This document shows positions 15,982 through 24,504 of a stretch of DNA of 64,000 bases, in pieces. The stretch comes from Streptomyces piniterrae (GTDB lineage: Bacteria; Actinomycetota; Actinomycetes; Streptomycetales; Streptomycetaceae): positions 806,001 through 870,000 of the forward strand of contig NZ_SUMB01000001.1 in the NCBI RefSeq assembly GCF_005048155.1. The letters are read 5' to 3'. Made by a program: the position numbers and the translations under genes. Position 1 is the first letter of the stretch. Each line of letters opens with the position of its first letter. The notes beneath the pieces are model-generated. The model worked only from the letters and a program-made list of their open reading frames with translations. It had not been told where the DNA came from and searched no databases.

Positions 15982-16254
15982 TCAGAGAATCGATCTGATC
16001 GGGACTTTGCACACGGCCAGTCGGCCGGAGCAGGCAAGCGCCTCGGTGAGCAGCGCATACGGTCGCTGGGAGATGGGCCCTTGAGCGGCGAGGCAATAGG
16101 GGCGGGAGTACATGAGTGGGTCCACCTGGTCGGCGTCGAGGAAGCCGACGGCGTCGATGACGTGATTGGTGGGCAGCGGTAGCGCAGCGATGTCCGCGGC
16201 GATCTCCCAACTCACCGTCGACCACATCGAGGAGACGGACGGAGCGGTCCGCAT
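15982..16254 (-). pseudogene. Ku (NHEJ) gene fragment
   Basis: The frame encodes IAADIAALPLPTNHVIDAVG, FLDADQVDPLMYSRPYCLA and RPYALLTEALACSGRLAVC, matching the central strip of bacterial Ku (ADIAALxLPT, QVDPLxFxRxYYLAP, KPYxLLxEAL). Only ~75 residues remain; both the N-terminal barrel start and the C-terminus are missing and the frame ends in noise. No ligD is nearby. A decayed Ku, perhaps once carried by a mobile element. The flanks 15939-15981 and 16255-16545 show nothing else. Confidence 0.7.
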
Positions 16255-16545
16255 CCGCCTCGGTGATGGTCCGGTCCACCTGCCAGGCCCCGTCGCTGAG
16301 CCGGCCCTTCAGCAGATCGCGGTTCGCCGCAGTCATGCCGTTCTCGCCCGGACAGATTCACCCCGGCTCTTCCCTGGCGGCCAGCCCGGCCGCCCGATCA
16401 GCGTCTGGGCGAAACACCAGGGACGACGCCGTCATGACACAGCTCCTCGCGTCATCAACGTCCAGAACCGACGGCACCCATATGCGATGGGAGCGGGGAG
16501 GCAGGCAACAACGAGTTACCAAGGCAAACACCTGCCCGAACGACC

Positions 16546-17139
16546 TCAGCTCTGCTTGGCCTGAGCCTCCTTGGCGGACGCCTCCAGTCGGTTCCAGTAA
16601 TCCTGGTACCAGACCTCGTCGCCGCCATCCATGTTGCTGTTGTCCTCCCGCATACCGACCTTGCCGTCGATCAGCTCGCGGACGATGTCGGCGTGGCCGG
16701 CGTGCCGGTTCGTCTCAGCCGTCATGTGCAGCATGATCCGCTGAAGGGTCACGTCTCCGTTGTCGCCCCACCACGCGACGTGGCCCATCGCGTCGAGCGG
16801 TAGCGCCTCGATCGTCGCGTCCGCGTGCGCCCAGGCGCGGTGGTAGAGGCTGAGAACGTCCTTGCGCGACTCGTCGGCGGGTGCCCACATGTCCGAGTTG
16901 GGCTCGGCGCCCTCCTCGTGCCAGGGGAGGGATTCGTTGTGCGGGCGGCCGAAGGTCGGGCCGAAGTACCCGAGTTCGACGCTGGCGAGGTGCCTGACGA
17001 GGCCGAGGAGGTTGGTGCCGGTAGGCGTCAGGGGGCGGCGGATGTCGTACTCGGACAGTCCGTCCAGCTTCCAGATGATGGCTTCGCGGGCTGCTTTGAG
17101 GTAGCGGTGCAGGTCGTCTTTAGGATCATTGGGCTTCAT
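16546..17139 (-). CDS. DinB-like (DUF664) four-helix protein
   Basis: 197 residues with the DinB/DUF664 pattern: DDLHRYLKAAREAIIWKLDG, a metal-site histidine in GLVRHLASVELGYFG, and a second histidine region LQRIMLHMTAETNRHAGHAD. Such proteins are metal-binding four-helix bundles, some acting as thiol-dependent transferases (bacillithiol/mycothiol); the substrate is not readable. A complete stand-alone gene. Confidence 0.85.
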   Translation of the reverse strand: MKPNDPKDDLHRYLKAAREAIIWKLDGLSEYDIRRPLTPTGTNLLGLVRHLASVELGYFGPTFGRPHNESLPWHEEGAEPNSDMWAPADESRKDVLSLYHRAWAHADATIEALPLDAMGHVAWWGDNGDVTLQRIMLHMTAETNRHAGHADIVRELIDGKVGMREDNSNMDGGDEVWYQDYWNRLEASAKEAQAKQS

Positions 17140-17304
17140 GGGGCCGAGTCTCGCATCACCTGCCGGCAGCGCTCGCGTGAGTTTGCCTGCTGCCCAGGAA
17201 GCATCAGCCGACGACTGGGTCGTCTACACCGGCGAACCGGCCGTCCCGGCAGCCCTGTTGCGCAGGCATTCGGACAGTTCCCATACCCGACTCCACCATT
17301 AGCC

Positions 17305-17644
17305 ATCTACCCCGCCGAGACCATCGAAGCCCACCGCGCCTTCATCGCTCGCCGTCGGCACCTGCGCCCGCGCCTACGGCACCGCCCGCCTCCACGAGCA
17401 CGCTTGCGTCAGATGCTCGCTCCTCCGACCTGACCCCGCCCAACGGGCACGGCTTGCCGAGATCCACGACAACTTGATCGCCCGAATCGTCGAAGCCGAG
17501 ACGGAAGGCTGGCTCGGCGAGGTCGAAGGTCTCCAGGTCAGCCTGGCTGGCGCCGAGGAGAAGCAAGCTCCGCCAGCTCGATCGGGCCACGGGCAGCATA
17601 CGGTCGTGGGCCTTGGCATCCCCACCACGCGTAGTAATCGATGA
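17305..17644 (+). pseudogene. Integrase/recombinase C-terminal remnant
   Basis: Fragments of the C-terminal tail typical of Streptomyces plasmid/ICE recombinases: PAETIEAHRAFIARRR, then after a gap GTCARAYGTARLHEHACVRC, SLLRPDPAQRARLAEI, NLIARIVEAETEGWLGEVEG, LQVSLAGAEEK. The expected ending KLRQLDRATG is in another frame after 17560, so there is also a frameshift. The catalytic core is absent. It points to a lost integrated element between the DinB and APH genes; 17140-17304 holds no other gene. Confidence 0.6.
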
Positions 17645-17710
17645 ACCCACGACGGTGGGCTGCCGCACGGCCATCAACCAAGACCGAGACCAAGTTCAGC
17701 GAAGCGTGCG

Positions 17711-18613
17711 TCAAACGCCCTTCAGAACACGATCAAGTGCCGCCCGGCCTGCACGTCCCCAGTTCGGTTTGCCGCCGGGAAGGCCGCGATCTCCGTTCTG
17801 CCCCATGAGCATCAGGAAGAGGCTCTTCATAGCGGCCAGCCCGCGGGCGCGCCGGATCGCCGCCTCGTCTGCATGCGCGTACATGTCGAAGAACCGTGAG
17901 GCCGTGCCCGCGGGTAGCAGCACCCATGCGGCGGCGAGGTCCCACGCCGGATCGCCGGCGAACAGGTCACCGAAGTCGACGATGCCCGAGAGCGTTCCGT
18001 CCGAGACGACGACGTTCGCGGGATGGAGGTCGCCGTGCACCCACACCGGCGGGCCCTCCCACGCGGGGGCCGCAACGGCGTCGTCCCAGACGGCCCGGAC
18101 GTCGGCAGCGATGTCGTCGGGGGCAACCGCCTGGAAGAAGTTCTCGAAGCCGTCCGTGCAGTTCTTGGGATGGGCACCGCGGTCCGTGGCGATCGGCGCC
18201 TCGGCGGGCGCCTCCACATGGAGCGCCTGGAGGAAGCCCGCCAGCGTGTCGGCCGCGTGGGCGCCGCGACTGATCGAGCCGTGGTCCAGCGGCTCGCCAG
18301 GAACCCACGTCATCACGGTCCAGTGCTTGGGGAAGCGCTCGGACGGTTCGCCGAACCGCACCGGGGTCGGCACCGGGAGCGGCAGGCGCGGGGCCAGCAC
18401 GGGTAGCCACCGCCGCTCCTTGAGCTGGAGCGCCGGGGTAGGGTCCATCCGCTGCATGCGCACGGCCAACTCGTCCCCGAGGCGCCACATTTGGTTGCCC
18501 CAGCCGCCCGCCACCTCGCGGATGGCCAGCCCTACCAGGTCTGGATGTTGCTCCTGCAGCAGGTCGCGGACCAGGTCTGCGGTGATCTCGATCTCGGTCT
18601 CGGTCTCGGTCAT
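17711..18613 (-). CDS. Aminoglycoside-phosphotransferase-family kinase
   Basis: 300 residues, protein-kinase-like APH fold. Catalytic loop VWVHGDLHPANVVV with the D and N in place, then metal-binding DFGDLFAGDPAWDLA. The ATP-site N-lobe has GGWGNQMWRLG and VRM. The N-terminus begins with a Thr-Glu repeat. The substrate may be an aminoglycoside, a macrolide or a metabolite; resistance cannot be claimed from sequence. Monocistronic. Confidence 0.85.
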   Translation of the reverse strand: MTETETEIEITADLVRDLLQEQHPDLVGLAIREVAGGWGNQMWRLGDELAVRMQRMDPTPALQLKERRWLPVLAPRLPLPVPTPVRFGEPSERFPKHWTVMTWVPGEPLDHGSISRGAHAADTLAGFLQALHVEAPAEAPIATDRGAHPKNCTDGFENFFQAVAPDDIAADVRAVWDDAVAAPAWEGPPVWVHGDLHPANVVVSDGTLSGIVDFGDLFAGDPAWDLAAAWVLLPAGTASRFFDMYAHADEAAIRRARGLAAMKSLFLMLMGQNGDRGLPGGKPNWGRAGRAALDRVLKGV

Positions 18614-18845
18614 GCGAAGTCACAGTACTGAGGCGTCAGGCGGAGCGGGCGGAAGAGCTCCAGAGTTCAGAGAAGTGACCAGCGAGAACGCGAAACGGCT
18701 GGGCACGCCGTACCGTCGGCTCATGAACAAAGACGCTGGCGAGGATGGCGAGTTCAGTGTCTGACGTTCCCCATCGTGGTCAGTGGCCGCCCGTGTCCCG
18801 TCACATAGGAGGTTGATTGTGTGCCATCGACGTCTGAGCAGAGAA

Positions 18846-18975
18846 GATCGTCGGGCGGCAACTCACCCTCGCCGGGCAGCTGCCGCTGTCTCCTTCTCCT
18901 CTTCCCAGTACAGCACGAGGAAGAGCGCGAGGAGGAGATCGTCGGGCAGCGACTCACCCTCGCCGGGCAGCCGCA
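18846..18975. repeat. 35-bp direct repeat at the 3' end of the repeat protein
   Basis: Two near-identical copies of a block beginning GATCGTCGGGC and ending CACCCTCGCCGGGCAGC start near 18847 and 18942, 95 bp apart. On the minus strand both encode LPGEGE(S/L)xPDDLL but in different frames. The upstream copy lies beyond the stop of the 155-residue protein, suggesting a duplication followed by a frameshift. Confidence 0.6.
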
Positions 18976-19330
18976 CTCGAACGGGGCGGGTGCCGAGTCG
19001 GTCGTAGAAGATCTCAAGGGGGCCGATGGCACGCACACGGCTACCGAGTTGGTCATATCTCAGTTCATGAGGGCCGATGCGCAGCAGGCGGGAGGCGAAC
19101 CTGCTGTGTTCGCAGCTCCACTGGCCGATGGTGCGCGGCAAGTTGGCCCACTTGCTATAGGTGATCTCGGCGGCGCCCACGACGTGCAGACGGGTGCCGA
19201 GCCGGTCGTATTCGAGCGTCCAAGAACCGAGGGTGCGGGGTCGACTGCCCAGCTGATCGTATGTGATCGCCGCACCGCCGATTCCGCGTAAACGGGCTCC
19301 GACCATGTCATAAGTCAGCTCGACGTCCAT
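18863..19330 (-). CDS. Protein of seven 17-residue YD-G repeats
   Basis: 155 residues. From residue 4 to about 122 the chain is seven tandem 17-residue units of pattern [I/L]-x-Y-D-x-[L/V]-G-[S/T/A]-R-x-R-x-[I/V/L]-G-x-x-x, for instance ITYDQLGSRPRTLGSWT and LEYDRLGTRLHVVGAAE; units four and five have decayed. This strict short period predicts a solenoid or extended beta-meander. The C-terminus is an acidic segment and a hydrophobic stretch (LLLALFLVLYWEEEKE). No signal peptide. Family name not recalled. Confidence 0.65.
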   Translation of the reverse strand: MDVELTYDMVGARLRGIGGAAITYDQLGSRPRTLGSWTLEYDRLGTRLHVVGAAEITYSKWANLPRTIGQWSCEHSRFASRLLRIGPHELRYDQLGSRVRAIGPLEIFYDRLGTRPVRVRLPGEGESLPDDLLLALFLVLYWEEEKETAAAARRG

Positions 19331-19643
19331 TACATCGCCTCGCTTCTGGGAAGGGCGCCGTGCTGGTCGGGTCTGGTGGTGCAGGGGGCGGTCCCGACGA
19401 GCACACCGAGACTGCCGGAGCCTTCCGCGTCAGGACTAAGCCGCGAGTCAGGAAAGTCGGCAGCTTCTCCGCGAAGGTCGCATCCAGCTTCGCACTTTCG
19501 ACAAACTCTCGCAGCACGGCGATCTGGAGCCTCGAGGGCAGGCCGCCGACCGGAGTTGCGCCACGCTCTTACCCCGCCCCGCCCCGGAACAGCGCCCGGG
19601 AGCGGGGCGCCGGCGCATCGAGGCGGGGCGGTCTGCCGTGACG
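19331..19643. other. Intergenic, one weak frame
   Basis: A minus-strand frame from GTG 19517 begins MLREFVESAKLDATFAEK and LPTFLTRGLVLTRK with coding-like composition, then degrades into Pro/Ser-rich sequence overlapping the next gene. Probably a remnant; no other feature. Confidence 0.3.
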
Positions 19644-19679
19644 CCGGCCCCGGATCCTCCACGTCGGATCCGGGGCCGG
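19644..19679. terminator. Perfect 14-bp hairpin
   Basis: CCGGCCCCGGATCC, loop TCCACGTC, exact complement. It lies 84 bp beyond the uppP stop and should terminate it. Confidence 0.7.
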
Positions 19680-19762
19680 TGTCTTCGTGCTGCACGGACA
19701 TGCGGGTTTCTGCTGGGAAGTGCTAGATCTCGCCGGTTGAGCTGCGCGCCGACTTGGCGCCC

Positions 19763-20635
19763 TCAGGCCGCCCCTTCGGCAGCATGCGGGGCCAGTACAC
19801 CCGCCGCGATCAGGGCGAAGAGCACGATGCCCAGCAGGATGCGGTAGATGACGAACGGCATAAAGCTCTTGCTCGAAATGAACTTCATGAACCATGCGAT
19901 TACGGCATATCCGACCACGAAGGCGATGATCGTGGCGAAGATGGTGGGGCCCCAGGCGACATGGCCCTCGCCGGCGTCCTTGAGCTCGAAGACGCCGGAC
20001 GCCAGCACCGCAGGAATGGCGAGCAGGAAGGAATAACGCGCCGCGGATTCACGGGTGTAGCCCATCAGCAGGCCGCCGCTGATCGTGGCACCGGAGCGGG
20101 AGACGCCGGGGATCAGTGCCATGGCCTGGCAGATGCCGTAGATTAGACCGTCCTTGACGCTCAGATCGTCGAGCGACTTCCGCTGCTTGGCGGCGCGGTG
20201 CCGGCCTCCGACCTCGTCACGGGCCGCCAGTCGGTCGGCGATCCCGAGCACCACACCCATCACGATCAATGTGGTCGCGATCAGCCGCAGGTCACGGAAC
20301 GGGCCCTCGATCGCGTCCTTGAGCGTGATGCCCAGCACGCCGATCGGGATCGAGCCGACGATGACCAGCCAGCCCATTTGGGCATCGTGGTCGTGCCGCA
20401 ACTCCCGGTTGAACAGCGAGCGCGCCCACGTCGAGATGATCCGCCCGATGTCCTTGCGGAAATAGATGATGACGGCGGTCTCGGTGCCGATCTGCGTGAT
20501 CGCGGTGAAGGCCGCGCCGGGGTCGTGCCAGTCGGCGAACGCCGCGGTGAGGCGGAGATGCGCGCTGGAGGAGATGGGCAGGAACTCGGTCAACCCTTGG
20601 ACGAGTCCGAGGACGAACGATTCAAACCAAGTCAT
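19763..20635 (-). CDS. uppP: Undecaprenyl-diphosphatase UppP (BacA)
   Basis: 290 residues, polytopic membrane protein. Signature region GLVQGLTEFLPISSSAHL near the N-terminus with the catalytic Glu and Ser/His, and the second signature PGVSRSGATISGGLLMGYT in the middle. It removes one phosphate from undecaprenyl diphosphate so the carrier lipid can be reused in peptidoglycan synthesis; overexpression gives bacitracin tolerance. Full length for the family. Monocistronic, followed by a strong hairpin. Confidence 0.95.
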   Translation of the reverse strand: MTWFESFVLGLVQGLTEFLPISSSAHLRLTAAFADWHDPGAAFTAITQIGTETAVIIYFRKDIGRIISTWARSLFNRELRHDHDAQMGWLVIVGSIPIGVLGITLKDAIEGPFRDLRLIATTLIVMGVVLGIADRLAARDEVGGRHRAAKQRKSLDDLSVKDGLIYGICQAMALIPGVSRSGATISGGLLMGYTRESAARYSFLLAIPAVLASGVFELKDAGEGHVAWGPTIFATIIAFVVGYAVIAWFMKFISSKSFMPFVIYRILLGIVLFALIAAGVLAPHAAEGAA

Positions 20636-20870
20636 GGAAACTACGCTATCCAGGGGTGATCAAGCGCTTACCGGCGCGGGCGGGGAGAAAGCGGACGGTG
20701 GCGGCGGACGCGGATCAGATCATCGGCCGACTGGGGCAGCGTAGCGCCCGAAGGTGTCGGCCCGTCCAAAGGGCCCTGGAGGTGCGACGCATTACGGCGC
20801 ACATCGAGTCATGACGTACGCCCGGTCCCACGACCGTGCACTGCATCTCTCTCTATCTCTATCTCATACG
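20636..20870. other. Intergenic between uppP and TVP38 genes
   Basis: No gene. Ends in a pyrimidine-rich CTCTCTATCTCTATCTC run leading into the hexanucleotide repeat. Confidence 0.4.
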
Positions 20871-20921
<51 letters not shown>

Positions 20922-20941
20922 ACGCGTACGCCGTGCCTGCC

Positions 20942-21667
20942 TCATATGTTGCGTCTGCTCCACGCGCTGCGACTGCTCCACGCACTGCGTTTGCGCCACG
21001 CCACGATCAGCGCGCCGAGGCCGCTGAGTGCGATGAACCCCATGGCGAGGAGGAACACCGGCGAGGTGGGCGTCGAAGCCCGTGCCCCCGCGATGACGTA
21101 CGCCGCGGTGTTCGGGACGCTGCCGAGCGCCGTCGCGAGGAGAAAGGGGAACCAGCCCATGCGGGAAACCGCGGCGCAGTAGTTGGCGGCGCAGAACGGC
21201 ACACCGGGGAAAAGCCGGATCGCCAGCATCGAACGGAAACCGTGCTCGCTCAGCTGCCGGTCGGCGGCCGTCAGCCACCGGGCGCGCAGCAACGGGCGCA
21301 GCGCCTCCTGGCCGAGCAGCCGGCCGAGCCCGAAGGCCAGACCGGCGCCCAGCACCGTACCGGCGAGCGCTGCGGCCAGCCCGACCTGGCTGCCGAAGAG
21401 GGCTCCAGCGGCGAGGTTCAGGATCGGGCGCGGCACGAAGGCGGCGGTGCACGCGCCGTACGCCGCGGCGAAGCCCACCGTGGCCGCGGGGCCGGAAAGC
21501 TGCGCGGGCCAGCCCTCGGTCAGCAGCCGCTGCGGCTGCCACAGCGCCATCGCGGCCGCCGCGCAGGCCAGCAGGACGAGCAGCAGGCTCAGCCGGGACC
21601 AGGGGGAGAACAGGACACGCGTGCAGCGCGCGGCGAGGCCGTCGGGCGTCGCGGCGGGTTCGAGCAT
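20942..21667 (-). CDS. TVP38/TMEM64 (DedA-superfamily) membrane protein
   Basis: 241 residues with several membrane spans. The SNARE-associated Golgi domain is visible: FVPRPILNLAAGALFG, AALAGTVLGAGLAFGLGRLLG, and FRSMLAIRLFPGVPFCAANYC, the R-x-x-P-x-x-P region. Members act as lipid scramblases or transporters. The C-terminus is a serine/arginine repeat tail. Start ATG 21667; an upstream ATG at 21718 would overlap the divergent AlkD start. The promoter region is therefore shared with AlkD. Confidence 0.8.
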   Translation of the reverse strand: MLEPAATPDGLAARCTRVLFSPWSRLSLLLVLLACAAAAMALWQPQRLLTEGWPAQLSGPAATVGFAAAYGACTAAFVPRPILNLAAGALFGSQVGLAAALAGTVLGAGLAFGLGRLLGQEALRPLLRARWLTAADRQLSEHGFRSMLAIRLFPGVPFCAANYCAAVSRMGWFPFLLATALGSVPNTAAYVIAGARASTPTSPVFLLAMGFIALSGLGALIVAWRKRSAWSSRSAWSRRNI

Positions 21668-21716
21668 CCCGGGAGCGTAACCGACAGGGGCGCGAAGGAG
21701 CCGTAATCTTGCCCGC

Positions 21717-22583
21717 ATGGACCCGAAACCGGCTCCGTCGAAGGCGCTGAGTGCACGGAGCGGGGCGAGTGGGCCGAGTGAGCCGAGTGCGTCGTCCGGC
21801 AGCCCGTCGCCACTGAGTGCGGTGAGAGCAGTGAGTGCAGTGAGTGCGTCCAGCCCCACGGCACCCGCTCCACCGCCCAGCGCCCTGGCCGAAACCATCC
21901 TGGCCCGCCTGACCGCCGCCTATCCGCCGGCCGCCGACCCCGTACGGGCCGAAGGCGCCGCCGCCTACCTGAAGAACGTCTGCCCGTTCCTCGGCATTCC
22001 GGCCACCGAACGCCGCGCTCTCGACCGCACGCTCCTCAAGGACACCCCGAAACCTGACGAATCGGACTGCGCGGCCATCGCGCTGCGCTGCTGGGACCTG
22101 CGCGAGCGGGAGTACCGCTACTTCGCCGTGGACTATCTGCGTCGCCACGTGAAGCACTGCTCCTCCGGGTTTCTGCCGGTCGCACGGCGACTGATCACCA
22201 CGACTTCGTGGTGGGACACGGTCGACGCGCTCGCCGCGCACGTCGTCGGCGGACTGGTGAGCGCCGACCCGCGGCTGGCCGCCACGATGGACCGGTGGAT
22301 CGAGGACGACGACCTGTGGGTGGCGCGTACGGCACTGCTGCACCAACTGCGCTTCAAGGAGCGCACGGACCCCGACCGGCTCTTCGCGTACTGCCTGCGG
22401 CAGGCCGGACACCGGGACTTCTTCATCCGTAAGGCGATCGGCTGGGCGCTGCGCGAATACGCGAAGACGGCCCCCGAGGTTGTGCGCGGATTCGTCGACG
22501 CACACCGGGACCGGCTCTCCCCGCTGTCGGTGCGCGAGGCGACGAAGCATCTGAGAGGCGGGGCGGGCAGGGAGGCTGGCTGA
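21717..22583 (+). CDS. AlkD-like DNA alkylation repair glycosylase
   Basis: 288 residues. A ~50-residue Ser/Ala/Pro leader, encoded by degenerate GAGTGC repeats, precedes a HEAT-like repeat domain: KNVCPFLGIPATERRALDR, WDLREREYRYFAVDYLRRHV, TTSWWDTVDALAAHVVGG, DDLWVARTALLHQLRFKE, DFFIRKAIGWALREYAKT. The WWDTVD, DLWVxRxA and RKAIGWALR blocks are diagnostic for AlkD, which excises N3/N7-alkylpurines. The true start could be later than 21717 since the leader is low complexity. Confidence 0.9.
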   Translation: MDPKPAPSKALSARSGASGPSEPSASSGSPSPLSAVRAVSAVSASSPTAPAPPPSALAETILARLTAAYPPAADPVRAEGAAAYLKNVCPFLGIPATERRALDRTLLKDTPKPDESDCAAIALRCWDLREREYRYFAVDYLRRHVKHCSSGFLPVARRLITTTSWWDTVDALAAHVVGGLVSADPRLAATMDRWIEDDDLWVARTALLHQLRFKERTDPDRLFAYCLRQAGHRDFFIRKAIGWALREYAKTAPEVVRGFVDAHRDRLSPLSVREATKHLRGGAGREAG

Positions 22584-22685
22584 CGGGGGGTCAGGATCAG
22601 GAGTGGACGGGCGACCGGATCAACCTCCTGTAGCGGCCCGATCAACCGGCGCGATGACGGCCCCGTCAGCTGGCCCCGGCCTACC

Positions 22686-22740
22686 GATAAATCGTTCCCG
22701 CTGACGCCGCCGTGTCGTTTCCGTCGTTGATAAATCGTTC
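22686..22740. repeat. Direct repeat upstream of tuf3
   Basis: GATAAATCGTTC occurs at 22686-22697 and 22729-22740, exact copies 43 bp apart (about four helical turns), AT-rich in a GC-rich region and 330-380 bp before tuf3. A candidate regulator or promoter pair. Confidence 0.55.
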
Positions 22741-22773
22741 GACGCCGTAGCCCCCGCCCGGCACCATGGACAC

Positions 22774-22959
22774 ATGACCCGGCACGCCTTCCTCCCGCTC
22801 CCGTCCGCAGTCGCGGACGAGCCGAAGGCTGCCGCCGACTTCCTCGCGGCCATCGCCGCAGCCGACTGCGCGCCCGCAGGCGCCGCCATGGTGGCAGCAG
22901 CCACCGCCGTCGCAGCAGCCGTTCCGGCCGCCGCCGCGGCAGACGGCGCGCGAAGCTGA
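22774..22959 (+). CDS. Possible small Ala-rich protein upstream of tuf3
   Basis: 61 codons, [18 protein letters not shown], then alternating Ala/Val helices with one Cys. No convincing ribosome site. The composition is what GC-rich DNA gives by chance, but the frame starts just after the direct repeats and ends 110 bp before tuf3, so a leader peptide is possible. No homologue recalled. Confidence 0.3.
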   Translation: MTRHAFLPLPSAVADEPKAAADFLAAIAAADCAPAGAAMVAAATAVAAAVPAAAAADGARS

Positions 22960-23068
22960 CCCTCTCCGGATTGTCCGGCGGACCCCGCAGGGGGAGGGTC
23001 GGACCGGCCCAGGGGTCCCCACGGCGCCAAGTCGCCGTCCTCACCGCATTGTTGCGAGGAAGAACACC

Positions 23069-24241
23069 ATGCCCAAGACGGCATACGTACGCACCAAGCC
23101 GCACCTCAACATCGGCACCATGGGCCACGTCGACCACGGCAAAACCACTCTCACCGCCGCCATCACCAAAGTCCTCAGCGACCGGGGGAGCGGCACCTTC
23201 GTGCCCTTCGACCGTATCGACCGGGCCCCCGAGGAGGCCGCCCGCGGCATCACCATCAACATCTCGCACGTCGAGTACGAGACCGGCACCCGGCACTACG
23301 CCCACGTCGACATGCCAGGCCACGCCGACTTCATCAAGAACATGGTCACCGGCGCGGCGCAGCTCGACGGCGCGATCCTCGTCGTCTCCGCGCTCGACGG
23401 GATCATGCCGCAGACCGCCGAGCACGTTCTCCTCGCCAAGCAGGTCGGCGTCCGGCACGTCGTCGTCGCCCTCAACAAGGCCGACGCCGGCGACCCGGAA
23501 CTCACCGACCTCGTGGAGCTGGAGGTACGCGAACTGCTCAGCGCGCACGGCTACGACGGGGAGCACGTACCCGTCGTACGGGTCTCCGGACTGCGCGCGC
23601 TGGACGGCGACCCGCGCTGGACGCAGGCGATCGACGCGCTGCTGGACGCGGTCGACACCTACGTCCCGATGCCCGAGCGGTATGTCGACGCGCCGTTCCT
23701 GCTCCCGGTGGAGAACGTCCTGACCATCACCGGGCGCGGCACCGTCGTCACCGGCGCCGTCGAGCGCGGCACGGTACGGGTCGGCGACCGCGTGGCGGTG
23801 CTGGGCGCGGAGACCGAGACCACGGTCACCGGGCTGGAGACGTTCGGCAAGCCGATGGAGTCCGCCGAGGCGGGGGACAATGTGGCGCTGCTGTTGCGCG
23901 GAATCCACCGCGACCAGGTGCGTCGTGGGCACATCGTCGCCGCGCCGGGCAGCGTCACACCGCGCCGACGTTTCACCGCCGAGGTCTATGTGCTGTCCAC
24001 TGAGGAGGGCGGCCGCCGTACGCCGCTGTCGACCGGCTACCGGCCGCAGTTCTACATCCGCACCGCGGACGTCGTCGGCGACCTCGACCTCGGCGAGCGC
24101 GCCGTCGCCCGTCCCGGCGAGACGGTGACCGCCACCGTCGAACTGGGCCGGGACGTACCGCTGGAGCCGGGTCTCGGCTTCGCCATCCGCGAGGGTGGCA
24201 GGACCGTCGGCGCTGGCACGGTACGCACCGTCGAGGACTGA
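23069..24241 (+). CDS. tuf3: Divergent elongation factor Tu (tuf3 type)
   Basis: 390 residues, all three EF-Tu domains. G1 GHVDHGKT (19-26), G3 DMPGHADF (81-88; the main EF-Tu has DCPGHADY), G4 NKAD (136-139), and the C-terminal [13 protein letters not shown]. Many substitutions relative to housekeeping EF-Tu1, as in the second EF-Tu (tuf3) described in S. coelicolor and S. ramocissimus, where transcription responds to amino-acid starvation. It stands alone, not in an rpsL-fusA operon. Upstream are the GATAAATCGTTC repeats; the stop lies in a 24-bp tandem duplication. AGGAAGA ribosome site. Confidence 0.93.
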   Translation: MPKTAYVRTKPHLNIGTMGHVDHGKTTLTAAITKVLSDRGSGTFVPFDRIDRAPEEAARGITINISHVEYETGTRHYAHVDMPGHADFIKNMVTGAAQLDGAILVVSALDGIMPQTAEHVLLAKQVGVRHVVVALNKADAGDPELTDLVELEVRELLSAHGYDGEHVPVVRVSGLRALDGDPRWTQAIDALLDAVDTYVPMPERYVDAPFLLPVENVLTITGRGTVVTGAVERGTVRVGDRVAVLGAETETTVTGLETFGKPMESAEAGDNVALLLRGIHRDQVRRGHIVAAPGSVTPRRRFTAEVYVLSTEEGGRRTPLSTGYRPQFYIRTADVVGDLDLGERAVARPGETVTATVELGRDVPLEPGLGFAIREGGRTVGAGTVRTVED

Positions 24242-24265
24242 ACGGTACGCACCGTCGAGGACTGA
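24218..24265. repeat. 24-bp tandem duplication spanning the tuf3 stop
   Basis: ACGGTACGCACCGTCGAGG-ACTGA is present twice back to back (24218-24241 and 24242-24265). The first copy encodes TVRTVED-stop; the second is untranslated. A further 16-bp repeat GTCCACGAATCCCGGA follows at 24334-24349 and 24357-24372. Confidence 0.85.
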
Positions 24266-24380
24266 GGCGACGGCTGGGACGAAGACCGAGGTAAGGACTG
24301 GGGGACTGGGGCGAGGGCCGCCCTCTCGTCCCTGTCCACGAATCCCGGACGTCCCCGTCCACGAATCCCGGAGCGCCTGC

Positions 24381-24415
24381 CGCGCCCCGTGCCTCTCCCC
24401 GAGGCACGGGGCGCG
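24381..24415. terminator. Perfect 15-bp hairpin after tuf3
   Basis: CGCGCCCCGTGCCTC, loop TCCCC, exact complement. It separates tuf3 from the patatin gene. Confidence 0.75.
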
Positions 24416-24504
24416 GCTGCATGCCATGGGCAGGTGCTGTCCGCCGGGCGGACGGGGTGCGACACTGCTTGCCCATCAATGGCCGGGACGGAAGGGGAGG
24501 GCGT

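Noticed and set aside
17711..18613. Defined antibiotic-resistance gene
   Set aside because: The APH fold is clear, but the family also phosphorylates many metabolites; no subgroup signature was recognised.
18661..18764. Short + strand peptide ending NKDAGEDGEFSV
   Set aside because: About 28 codons from a GTG with no ribosome site; could be a gene tail, but no start or homologue can be argued.
22133..24427. 764-codon minus frame opposite AlkD and tuf3
   Set aside because: Antisense of tuf3; no recognisable domains.
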